Below are positions 18,120-25,406 of a stretch of 64,000 nt of DNA, piece after piece; position 1 is the stretch's first letter, and each line of letters starts with the position of its first letter. The stretch is from Proteus hauseri ATCC 700826 (lineage in GTDB: Bacteria > Pseudomonadota > Gammaproteobacteria > Enterobacterales > Enterobacteriaceae). Below the pieces are notes generated by a model. It worked only from the letters and a program-made list of their open reading frames with translations, made no database searches and was not told where the DNA came from. A program made the translations under genes and the position numbers. The stretch is taken from contig NZ_LXEV01000016.1 in the NCBI RefSeq assembly GCF_001654965.1, positions 186,001 to 250,000 on the forward strand. The letters are read 5' to 3'.

Positions 18120-18164
18120 TGATAAAAAAAGCGTTTGCTTATAGAGGGTAAACGCTTTTTTATT
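18120..18164 (+). terminator. Terminator after the YdcY-like gene
   Basis: AAAAAAGCGTTTG / TAAACGCTTTTTT stem with a loop of about 10 nt and a T-run; near-symmetric, so it may also serve the convergent M48 protease gene. Confidence 0.85.
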
Positions 18165-18193
18165 TGTATTCTGTCGAGTTAACGCAAATATAT

Positions 18194-19156
18194 TTAAAAG
18201 GTTTTTCTACCTTCAAGTGCTGCAATTCTATTTTCAATTGATGGGTGAGTCGAAAATATTGAATCTCCTTTATTAAAAATAAAGGCTGCTTTACGATAAG
18301 CACGACCTGTTGAGCCATCTTCAAAATTTTCAGTTTCATGTTGTGCTGAAATTTTCTTTAGCGCATTAATCATTGCTTGGTTATCTTGAGTTAAATCGAC
18401 TGCGGCAGCATCTGCCATATATTCACGTGTACGAGATAAATAAAAATAGAGCACTTGAGTAATAATCGGTAATACCAGATTTAGAATAATCAGTATTAAT
18501 CGTGCTTTACTTGCGGCATCGTTACTTTTACCACGGCTATTAGACGCAATATAAAAACGGCTACCAAAGATATTGGTTACAGTAAGAATAACGTTAGCTA
18601 ATATGCCCACATAGAGGGTTAAGCGTGAGTCACCATGAATAATATGTCCAGTTTCATGAGCTAATACCGCTTGTATTTCTTGGCGGTTAAGGCGATTTAA
18701 TAAACCTGTTGTAACGCCAATAATGGCATTTTTAGCAGACCAACCAGCAGCAAATGCATTAGCTTCTGATGTATCAATAATATAAAGCTTAGGAATATAA
18801 CCTAATGTTGCGCTTAAACTGAGTTCTTCAACAATATTAAGTAGCTGTCGCTCTTGTGCATTATGGGTTTCATCAGGGCTAATTAAACGGGCATTCATTC
18901 CCGTTAACATGATCTTATGCCCTTTAAAATGGATGATAATCAATAAAATAATAGAGATAGCTAAAATAATAAATGAGGCAATAGGGAGTGATTGGAATGT
19001 CAGAAATGCCAGCATATTATCGACTAAATCTAATCGAGGATCTGCGCCTATCGCGGTATCGACTAATAGGCCAATAATTAACATCAGTAATAAATAAGTG
19101 GCAATAACAAAACGAGTGCGGATTGTGTTTTTACGTAGAACATTTCTGAAATCCAT
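18194..19156 (-). CDS. M48-family membrane zinc metalloprotease (HtpX-like)
   Basis: 320 residues. Two N-terminal hairpin membrane segments (about 15-35 and 58-76) precede the catalytic motif AVLAHETGHIIHGD, with HExxH at 167-171. A second membrane pair follows, then the third zinc ligand region SRTREYMADAAAV (Glu). Longer than HtpX of E. coli (293) and paired with LemA, which marks the separate LemA-associated M48 group rather than the main HtpX. Probably degrades damaged membrane proteins on the cytoplasmic side. The substrate is unknown. Confidence 0.88.
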   Translation of the reverse strand: MDFRNVLRKNTIRTRFVIATYLLLMLIIGLLVDTAIGADPRLDLVDNMLAFLTFQSLPIASFIILAISIILLIIIHFKGHKIMLTGMNARLISPDETHNAQERQLLNIVEELSLSATLGYIPKLYIIDTSEANAFAAGWSAKNAIIGVTTGLLNRLNRQEIQAVLAHETGHIIHGDSRLTLYVGILANVILTVTNIFGSRFYIASNSRGKSNDAASKARLILIILNLVLPIITQVLYFYLSRTREYMADAAAVDLTQDNQAMINALKKISAQHETENFEDGSTGRAYRKAAFIFNKGDSIFSTHPSIENRIAALEGRKTF

Positions 19157-19234
19157 TTAGTGACTCCAAACAGCACTGTTAAGTGCTGTTTTTATCAATC
19201 TATTTGTAAAAAGTGGCTTACCTTAATAACAGAA

Positions 19235-19795
19235 TTAATCAAAATTAATACGGCGGTTCTCTTCAGATTTAATAGTTGCTTCATCAAGGCGCCAGTATTC
19301 TTTGTTAATGACTAAGCTTGGGAATATTTTGACGATAAATACTGCCGGAATAGAGGCAATAAATGCACGATATTGTTCTAAGGTACGATTATAACCACGC
19401 TTAGCAAAAGAGAGTTTATTTTCAGTTGAAACAATCTCTTCTTGTAGATTTGCCATAATGGTATCTGATTTTAATTCAGGATAATTTTCCACTGCGACAT
19501 TAATAGCGCCGCTAGAAACGATTTTTGATAATTCATCTTCTGCTGCTTTTGCTTCTTGGCTATTTGCACTTTGTGCCTGTGTCCGCAATTGAGTAATTCG
19601 AGTAAAAACGTCAGATTCATGGCTGAGGTATTTTTTTACGGTGGCTAATAAGCTATCAAAAACTTTTCCTCGACGATCAAGTTGTACCGAAATTTCTGTT
19701 TCACTAGAGATAACCGCTTCACGCATAGTGATAATTCGGTTGTAGTAATAAAAAATTAGACCTAATACAGCGATGGTAATAATTAATCCAGTCAT
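19235..19795 (-). CDS. lemA: LemA-family protein
   Basis: 186 residues. One N-terminal membrane segment (LIITIAVLGLIFYYYNRII) with the short outside tail typical of LemA, then a helical soluble domain: SSETEISVQLDRRGKVFDSLLATVKKY, YPELKSD... LQEEIVSTENKLSFAKRGYNRTLEQYRAFIASIPA, all family hallmarks. It lies 78 nt upstream of the M48 protease on the same strand; this pair recurs widely, suggesting a joint membrane quality-control function. Confidence 0.92.
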   Translation of the reverse strand: MTGLIITIAVLGLIFYYYNRIITMREAVISSETEISVQLDRRGKVFDSLLATVKKYLSHESDVFTRITQLRTQAQSANSQEAKAAEDELSKIVSSGAINVAVENYPELKSDTIMANLQEEIVSTENKLSFAKRGYNRTLEQYRAFIASIPAVFIVKIFPSLVINKEYWRLDEATIKSEENRRINFD

Positions 19796-20229
19796 GGTGA
19801 AACGCTCTCTTTTTAATAGTAAACAGGAAAATCCGTTGATCCATAAGGGCTAATTTTGCCTACTATTTAGCAATATAGCCAGACGATTATTCCACCATAA
19901 AAAGTGACAGATAAAAATAAGAGAAGTTGTCGTTTTTACTTTATCTTTTATTCTATTTTTTATTATTTATATTACGCCAATAAAAAAGCCCTGAAATAAT
20001 TTCTGGCGCATAATCTATTTCACGCCCAGTGTTTAATCAAAAAGGGGAACCGGTTGCAGCTGCGTTAACGATGGGATTTATTGTAAAGAAAAGCTAATTC
20101 CGCTTGGAATAGCGCTAAAAGAGAAGCTGGCTCAATTAACGCGTTAAGTGCTGTTTATCTGATAGTGAATCGATATATTTAGGTACTTTGGTATTAATAA
20201 CAAAGTACCTAAAAGGGCGATGTTTAATC
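19796..20229. other. Gap between lemA and efeB with a coding-like fragment
   Basis: About 430 bp. The left part is A/T-rich and should hold the lemA promoter. At 20014-20097 on the plus strand a 27-codon stretch between two stops reads SISRPVFNQKGEPVAAALTM then GFIVKKS, which looks like the C-terminal end of a lost protein. The rest shows nothing recognisable. Confidence 0.4.
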
Positions 20230-21489
20230 TTAGGTAAAAAGTGCTTGGGCAAGAATATCACCTTCTTTTTGAATACCCGCAAGTGTGAAATAGTAACCGC
20301 CACCAAATGGTTTTATATAGCGCTCTAATGGCTCACCATTTAAGCGCTTTTGTGTATCAATAAAACCTTTTTTCAGATTATTTTGATAAGAGATAAAAAT
20401 AAGTCCCATATCTAATTGCCCTGATGGTGTTAATCCTAGTGAATAGCTGTAACTACGGCGGCGTAGTTTGGCACTATAACGTTCTGGATTTCTCGGTTCT
20501 GCGCGTCTCATATGCGAATCAAATAAAACTCTGTCACCATGAGGGTCGTGTTTGAAATCTGGATCATCCATTTCGCGTTTCATACCAATTGGCGCACCTG
20601 TTGAGCGATGTCGCCCAAAATTGTTTTCTTGATCTTCCAGAGGGGTTCTATCCCAAAACTCCAAAGCAAAACGAATCAGACGAACGGCTTGATAACTTCC
20701 GCCAATACACCATTGCGGCTCTTTTTCTTTCTCTGTTATCCAAACCATATTATCCATTAATGTATTATCTGTAGCAGGGGCATTACCCGAACCATCTTTA
20801 AAGCCAAATAAATTAATTGGTGTTTGTTTTTTATCAATATCACGAGCAGGTAAAAATCCATCGATTTTCCATACGGGATGAAGCTGACCTGAAAGATATT
20901 TTAAGATATCACGAAGTGCGTAAATAACACTTTCTTGGCTATTTGCGCACAGTTGTAATAATAGATCGCCACCACACCAATTATCGTCTAATCGATCATT
21001 AGGAAAAGGTTTCATGGGGACTAAATGTTTAGGTTTTTGAGACTCAAAACCAAAGCGATTATCAAAGAAAGAATCGCCTAAAGAAACGGTAATTGTTAAT
21101 TCATCAGGTTGTAATTGGGTGCCTAAAATACCTGATTCAGCGGGGGGAAGATGCGGATTTTCTATTTGCGGTAATTCCCTCGGTTGGGTGAGAAACGAGA
21201 TCCGCTGCGTTAATGTAGTTAGCAGTTGTTTAACTTCTGTTGCACTAGAAACAGTCAAATTTAACGCAATAAAAGAGGCATGTTTTTGCTCTGGGGTAAT
21301 AACACCAGCTTGATGCTTGCCTAAATAAGGAATAGCACGTCGATAGCTTAGATTAGATACACAATCACTATTTTGTTGTGCTTTTACACCAACACTGGCA
21401 AGCAATAAACTGCCACCTAACCATTTTAAGGTATTACGCTTATTTAGATTAATTGGCGATTGCGGTTTTAATAGTCGTTTATTTTTCAT
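20230..21489 (-). CDS. efeB: Deferrochelatase/heme peroxidase EfeB (DyP type)
   Basis: About 419 residues from the ATG at 21489, which overlaps the end of efeO by 11 nt; an upstream extension to 21549 is unlikely. A Tat-like signal (NKRNTLKWLGGSLLLASVGVKA) has KR in place of the usual RR. DyP hallmarks are LFGFKDGSGN (GxxDG) and the heme-ligand region NFGRHRSTGAPIG, plus RRSYSY and GLIFISYQ near the end. It releases iron from heme or oxidises Fe(II) for uptake in the EfeUOB system, in the periplasm. Last gene of the operon. Confidence 0.93.
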   Translation of the reverse strand: MKNKRLLKPQSPINLNKRNTLKWLGGSLLLASVGVKAQQNSDCVSNLSYRRAIPYLGKHQAGVITPEQKHASFIALNLTVSSATEVKQLLTTLTQRISFLTQPRELPQIENPHLPPAESGILGTQLQPDELTITVSLGDSFFDNRFGFESQKPKHLVPMKPFPNDRLDDNWCGGDLLLQLCANSQESVIYALRDILKYLSGQLHPVWKIDGFLPARDIDKKQTPINLFGFKDGSGNAPATDNTLMDNMVWITEKEKEPQWCIGGSYQAVRLIRFALEFWDRTPLEDQENNFGRHRSTGAPIGMKREMDDPDFKHDPHGDRVLFDSHMRRAEPRNPERYSAKLRRRSYSYSLGLTPSGQLDMGLIFISYQNNLKKGFIDTQKRLNGEPLERYIKPFGGGYYFTLAGIQKEGDILAQALFT

Positions 21490-22396
21490 CACTTTCTTCT
21501 TTATAGTGATAGTAAACATCAATATTGAGCGTGGCGCGTAAAGTCGCAACTTGCTCTGCTAATTGTGTTATTTGAGAAAAAAGCCAACTTTTTTCAGTTT
21601 CAGGTAGTTTATTTAATGGTTGAAAGACGCCTTCATCAAGTTGGTATTTTAATAAGACAGAACCAATTTTGTCATATTGCTGTATTAATGAATGATATTC
21701 ATCAGCGGGAATATGTTCAGACAAGATCGTTATAATTAAGCGTGATCCTTGTAAATTAGCATAGCTATCGGTGAGATCAGCCTGTGAGTATTGATTTTCA
21801 ATGCCAGCAAGTTTATCCATTAAGATCAGTTCTAATCCATCACCCGCAGCTTGAACTAATTTAGGAATAGGAATGTCTTCTATTGCTAAACGTTTTTTAA
21901 GATCACTAATATTTTTAAGTAATGTTTTTGCTGAATTCGCTGACTTTTGTAGATCTTTTAATACAAAGAGTTGATATTCGACTAAATGAAAACCAGAAAA
22001 ACGCGCATCATTTTCTTTTTCAAGAAAAAAACTTGCGCGATTATTGAGTTGGCGTTCGCTACTACCAAACAGAGCGATAATTGGTCGGATTATTTCATAA
22101 TGATAGTGTGCTTGTTGATAGTTATTTTGAGCATCAATTAGCTGCTTATTTTCACTATTAATAATAAGTTTATTAAGCGCTGTTTCTGTTTTTGCTAATT
22201 GATTAACCGCTGCTTGGCGATAATTTAGAATATTGGTGCTAAATTTTTCCGGTGTTGGAATATCCCCTTTCGAAGCAATAATATTATCGCCTTCTTGCAC
22301 ACTACCTTGAATAATTTTCTTTGCTAAAACAGGGAGTGCAAAAAAGAATATCAATAAAAAAAGGGTATATTTTTTATAATGATGACTACTTTTCAT
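21479..22396 (-). CDS. efeO: EfeO-type periplasmic iron-uptake protein, imelysin/M75 domain
   Basis: About 305 residues from the ATG at 22396, which overlaps the end of the FTR1 gene. It has a signal peptide (YTLFLLIFFFALPVLA). The M75 domain carries the GxHxxE motif in FSGFHLVEYQLF (iron ligand). Shorter than E. coli EfeO (about 375), because the N-terminal cupredoxin domain is missing; that domain is encoded separately two genes upstream. Probably binds iron in the periplasm for delivery to the permease. An upstream reading to 22447 lies inside the preceding gene. Confidence 0.88.
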   Translation of the reverse strand: MKSSHHYKKYTLFLLIFFFALPVLAKKIIQGSVQEGDNIIASKGDIPTPEKFSTNILNYRQAAVNQLAKTETALNKLIINSENKQLIDAQNNYQQAHYHYEIIRPIIALFGSSERQLNNRASFFLEKENDARFSGFHLVEYQLFVLKDLQKSANSAKTLLKNISDLKKRLAIEDIPIPKLVQAAGDGLELILMDKLAGIENQYSQADLTDSYANLQGSRLIITILSEHIPADEYHSLIQQYDKIGSVLLKYQLDEGVFQPLNKLPETEKSWLFSQITQLAEQVATLRATLNIDVYYHYKEESDEK

Positions 22397-23222
22397 TGCG
22401 ATGGCCTCGCTTAAATAGCAGTGCAACAATAACCCAATAAATGACAAAGGTTATTATACTTAAGCCAATTGGCTGAGAGCGGTAAGCAAAGAAAGAAACT
22501 AAGAAATTACCAAAGACACTAGAATCATCAAGAATATGGCTAATATCCCACAATGGGTAAATAAAGAAATCAGGTAATTCAATATCTAATTCAACCAGTA
22601 AATTAACAGTCTCTTCTACCGCTTTTAAAAGCAATGAAACAGCAAGGAATAATAATAAAAAGCCGGTGATTGTGAAAAAATAACGCCATGAAACGACTTT
22701 TGAGGTCAGTAAAAATAGCCAAAGGGTTAATGCTGCAATAAGTAATCCAATAACAACTTCAGTAAAGAATGGAAGGGCGGTTTGTGCATTAAGTGCCATA
22801 ATATGGCTAGAGAGAAATACCACAACTTCACTGCCTTCACGAGCTATCGCAATAGCAATAATTAACAAAATACCCCATGCACTTTGTTGTTGTGTTTTCT
22901 GTGCCAATTCGCTTTCAATATTGCTTTTTAATGATTTACCTTGGCCACTCATCCAATAAACCATTTGCACAATTAATATACAGGCAAGAAGTTCCATTAC
23001 AATCATAAATAGCGACTGCCAAATATCTTCTAAAGAACTAAATACGCCATAGATACTTAAGGCGAGCAGGCAAGCCAACACAACACCAAAACCGACGCCT
23101 CCCCAAAGATATTTTATGCCTTGTTTTGGCGCAGGAGAACGTTTTATCCAAGAATAAATGATGCCAATCACTAATAGCGCTTCAAAGCTTTCTCGCCAAA
23201 CGACAAATAGCACTTGTCCCAT
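22386..23222 (-). CDS. efeU: FTR1-family high-affinity iron permease
   Basis: 278 residues, seven predicted membrane segments. Both REXXE iron-translocation motifs are present: WRESFEALLVIGI (residues about 9-21) and IAREGSEVVVFLS (about 127-139). Fe(II) oxidation-coupled uptake across the inner membrane. It starts 2 nt after the cupredoxin gene and overlaps efeO by 11 nt, so the run is tightly coupled. It could equally be named ftrC because of its P19/cupredoxin neighbours. Confidence 0.93.
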   Translation of the reverse strand: MGQVLFVVWRESFEALLVIGIIYSWIKRSPAPKQGIKYLWGGVGFGVVLACLLALSIYGVFSSLEDIWQSLFMIVMELLACILIVQMVYWMSGQGKSLKSNIESELAQKTQQQSAWGILLIIAIAIAREGSEVVVFLSSHIMALNAQTALPFFTEVVIGLLIAALTLWLFLLTSKVVSWRYFFTITGFLLLFLAVSLLLKAVEETVNLLVELDIELPDFFIYPLWDISHILDDSSVFGNFLVSFFAYRSQPIGLSIITFVIYWVIVALLFKRGHRNEK

Positions 23223-23224
23223 TT

Positions 23225-23572
23225 TTATTCTTCCTTCTCTTTAGCAATGATTTCACCTTGAGGGTGAGAGAGATGAAAATCATCAAAAAAGGTATAACGC
23301 CCCGGCTTTAGTGGTGCAATAACCACAACAGAACTTGCTCCTGGTGCTAAAACTTTCTCTTTGCGTAATTGCGTGCTTTCAAATTCAACTGGGCTAGTCC
23401 CGGTATTGCGAATTTTTATTCTAATGGGAGTTTTGGCGGGAACTTCTAATAATTGAGGAATGAGTTCGCCATCTCTCATTTCTAATTCAACGGTATATTT
23501 TTCTGCGGCAAACAGAGTGCTGCTGACCATTAGTAATAGCAATAATATGTACTTAGAGAGGTGTTTAATCAT
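23225..23572 (-). CDS. Periplasmic cupredoxin-like protein of the iron operon
   Basis: 115 residues. Signal peptide LSKYILLLLLMVSSTLFA. The mature domain reads as a one-domain cupredoxin: VELEMRDGELIPQLLEVPA, IRIKIRNTGTSPVEFES, PGRYTFFDDFHLSHPQGEIIAK. It corresponds to the N-terminal domain fused onto E. coli EfeO, and to FtrB of FtrABCD systems. The usual blue-copper Cys-Met pair is absent, as in EfeO-type cupredoxins. Probably binds copper/iron or supports Fe(II) oxidation next to the permease. Confidence 0.82.
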   Translation of the reverse strand: MIKHLSKYILLLLLMVSSTLFAAEKYTVELEMRDGELIPQLLEVPAKTPIRIKIRNTGTSPVEFESTQLRKEKVLAPGASSVVVIAPLKPGRYTFFDDFHLSHPQGEIIAKEKEE

Positions 23573-23640
23573 AAGTGTTTCACTGGAAAGAGAGATAAAT
23601 AGGATAAGCTCAGGAGGTGAGCTTATCCGTCATTATTTAA

Positions 23641-24198
23641 TTAATAGCTACCTTTACGGCCTGTTCCGCTATAAGTGAAATCCCACGAAACTTCAAAGGG
23701 TTCAAACCAAGGAGCAACCCCAGTTTCTTTATCGATATGGCGACCAAAAGCAATATCTTTATTGTATGACGGCGGATAAATTTTATAGGTAACGTTATAT
23801 TTTCCGTTACCATCTAATTTAAGATTCTCGCCATAATGCGCGCCATCGTTGGCAACCATTGCCATAAATGTCCCTTGTTGTTTCTTCTCTGGCGAGTCTG
23901 TTTTGGTGACAGTGTATTCTACGGTGAGATAAGGGATCCAATCGCCTTCAGCAAATCCATTTGGATTATCTTCTGTGGCATGAATATCGGCTTCTAGATG
24001 AATATCTGCTTTATCTGCAGGCAGATGGTTCATTGCATGATGGCCTTCTTCTGTGTCCATCGTAATAGGTTGCAGATAAACGCCTTGAATTTCCATACCA
24101 TTTTTAAGAATTGGCTGACCAACGGGGTACTCTAAAGCAAGTGCAGATGTTGATAAAAAAGTTAATGCGGTAAGTGGAAGAGCATAGCGATATTTCAT
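23641..24198 (-). CDS. P19-type periplasmic iron-binding protein
   Basis: 185 residues with a signal peptide (YRYALPLTALTFLSTSALA). The mature protein matches the P19/Tp34 family: YPVGQPILKNGMEIQGVYLQPI, HLEADIHATEDNPNGFAEGDWIPYLTVEY, MVANDGAHYGENLKL and WDFTYSG. The Met and His residues of the dimeric metal site (NGMEIQ, DIHLEADIH, GAHYG) are visible. Equivalent to FtrA/FetP. First gene of the five-gene iron operon, directly behind the Fur-like box. Confidence 0.9.
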   Translation of the reverse strand: MKYRYALPLTALTFLSTSALALEYPVGQPILKNGMEIQGVYLQPITMDTEEGHHAMNHLPADKADIHLEADIHATEDNPNGFAEGDWIPYLTVEYTVTKTDSPEKKQQGTFMAMVANDGAHYGENLKLDGNGKYNVTYKIYPPSYNKDIAFGRHIDKETGVAPWFEPFEVSWDFTYSGTGRKGSY

Positions 24199-24219
24199 GA
24201 TTAATCCTTATAACTCGAA

Positions 24220-24234
24220 TGATAATTGTTATTA
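24220..24234 (-). promoter_or_regulatory. Fur-like operator of the iron uptake operon
   Basis: TGATAATTGTTATTA fits the 7-1-7 Fur model TGATAAT-N-ATTATCA at 12 of 14 positions. It lies 22 bp before the P19 ATG, where repressor binding would block transcription. Iron repression of the operon is inferred. Confidence 0.75.
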
Positions 24235-24464
24235 TTCTCGATAAGATTAACACATTTTCTATTACTAAGAAGAGGTAATATTTAAGAAAAATATCGCTTA
24301 AGAATAAGGGGTTATGATGATTATTAATCATAAGTCACTATTTTTTAATGAAAAACTTTTTGTTTATATAAAATAAAAAAATTAAAAGATGCGAGAGAAT
24401 ACGCATATTACAACAAGGGCGTTATAGTGAGATGGTAAGCTAATGTGGAGGAAAAAAAATAAAC

Positions 24465-24521
24465 ATGGAAATCCAACTTGTTGATTATAAAGAAGCGGAT
24501 CTCCATATCAAGGCGCACTAA
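24465..24521 (+). other. 18-codon reading frame, possible remnant
   Basis: An ATG behind a GTGGAGG ribosome site opens MEIQLVDYKEADLHIKAH and stops, overlapping the 3' end of the convergent regulator gene by a few bases. The sequence resembles the first residues of a GNAT acetyltransferase cut short. It may be a decayed gene start; no function is claimed. Confidence 0.3.
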
Positions 24522-24805
24522 ATCTGGCTTTGAGCATTCCAAAATTGCTTCGATTGTGTCAGTGCAGAAACAGAAATTTGTTCATCATTTGGTGGAAGAA
24601 AGAATGCGGGTGTGACTTTTAGCTCTTGAGCAATATGAAACAGCATATCAACGTCAATTTTACAAAGCCCATTCTCATAACGTGAAAATTGTTGTTGGCT
24701 GATACCGACACGTTCAGCGACAGCTTTTGCTGATAAGCGTAATTGTTGGCGTTGTTTACGAATTTTCTGCCCGATAATTTGAGAAATGGGATAAACCTTT
24801 GACAT
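24518..24805 (-). CDS. XRE-family regulator resembling MrpJ-type proteins
   Basis: 95 residues from the ATG at 24805, which has GAGG six bases upstream; the frame is open to 24862 but that start has no ribosome site. One helix-turn-helix: IGQKIRKQRQQLRLSAKAVAERVGISQQQFSRYENGLCKIDVDMLFHIAQEL (about residues 11-62). The ISQQQ-x-SRYE-x-G core is characteristic of MrpJ, the fimbria/motility regulator of Proteus, and its paralogues. No fimbrial operon adjoins, so this would be an orphan paralogue. Target genes are unknown. Confidence 0.85.
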   Translation of the reverse strand: MSKVYPISQIIGQKIRKQRQQLRLSAKAVAERVGISQQQFSRYENGLCKIDVDMLFHIAQELKVTPAFFLPPNDEQISVSALTQSKQFWNAQSQI

Positions 24806-25406
24806 TAGTGACCTCATCCTTTCTATCAACCTCCAAGAATATTCAGCTAGCTGAATACCCATGCTTCAGAGATGGAATTTTAATGTAGACAAGCTTTCCT
24901 GCTTGAATGAGTAAAATCCATACCTTTGTATTATCGGTTAATTAACTGAATTATTTATAGTCACTTGGTTGTGGTTTAATACTATTTTTCTTATTTACTA
25001 TTTTTTAAATGAGATAATTGTCAGCATGATAATCGATAAAATTTTGATTAACAGTGCGATATATTGACAAATATCCTATTTTTTGATTATTTGGGCTCGC
25101 ATTTATGATTAATAAAGAGTAAATAGTTACCGTATAACAACAATAAGAAAACCCTCTTTGACTGATTGCGCTTAAAAATACCTTTTATATTCTTTTTATA
25201 ACTGGCTATTTTTGAGCTTTTTTTTCATTTTTTTTCAAAACCCTCCTTATTTTGTCTTTAATGGAATAGAAAATTTTTACTTTATTGAAATTGATAAAAT
25301 AGCATTCACTTCTTATTGTTTATGGCGTTAATATTATTATCGACAATACTTATCTTAGCTATAAGCATTGCAGGGTAATAATTTATTTATCGTCAAGGTC
25401 GAGATT
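24806..25406. other. AT-rich region upstream of the XRE gene and gss
   Basis: About 600 bp holding the divergent promoters of the XRE regulator and gss. Long T- and A-tracts around 25210-25275. No convincing gene, hairpin or operator found. Confidence 0.45.

Noticed and set aside
24104-24331. 75-codon minus-strand frame over the promoter of the iron operon
   Set aside because: It overlaps the P19 signal peptide in another frame and the Fur-like box; composition is that of AT-rich non-coding DNA.
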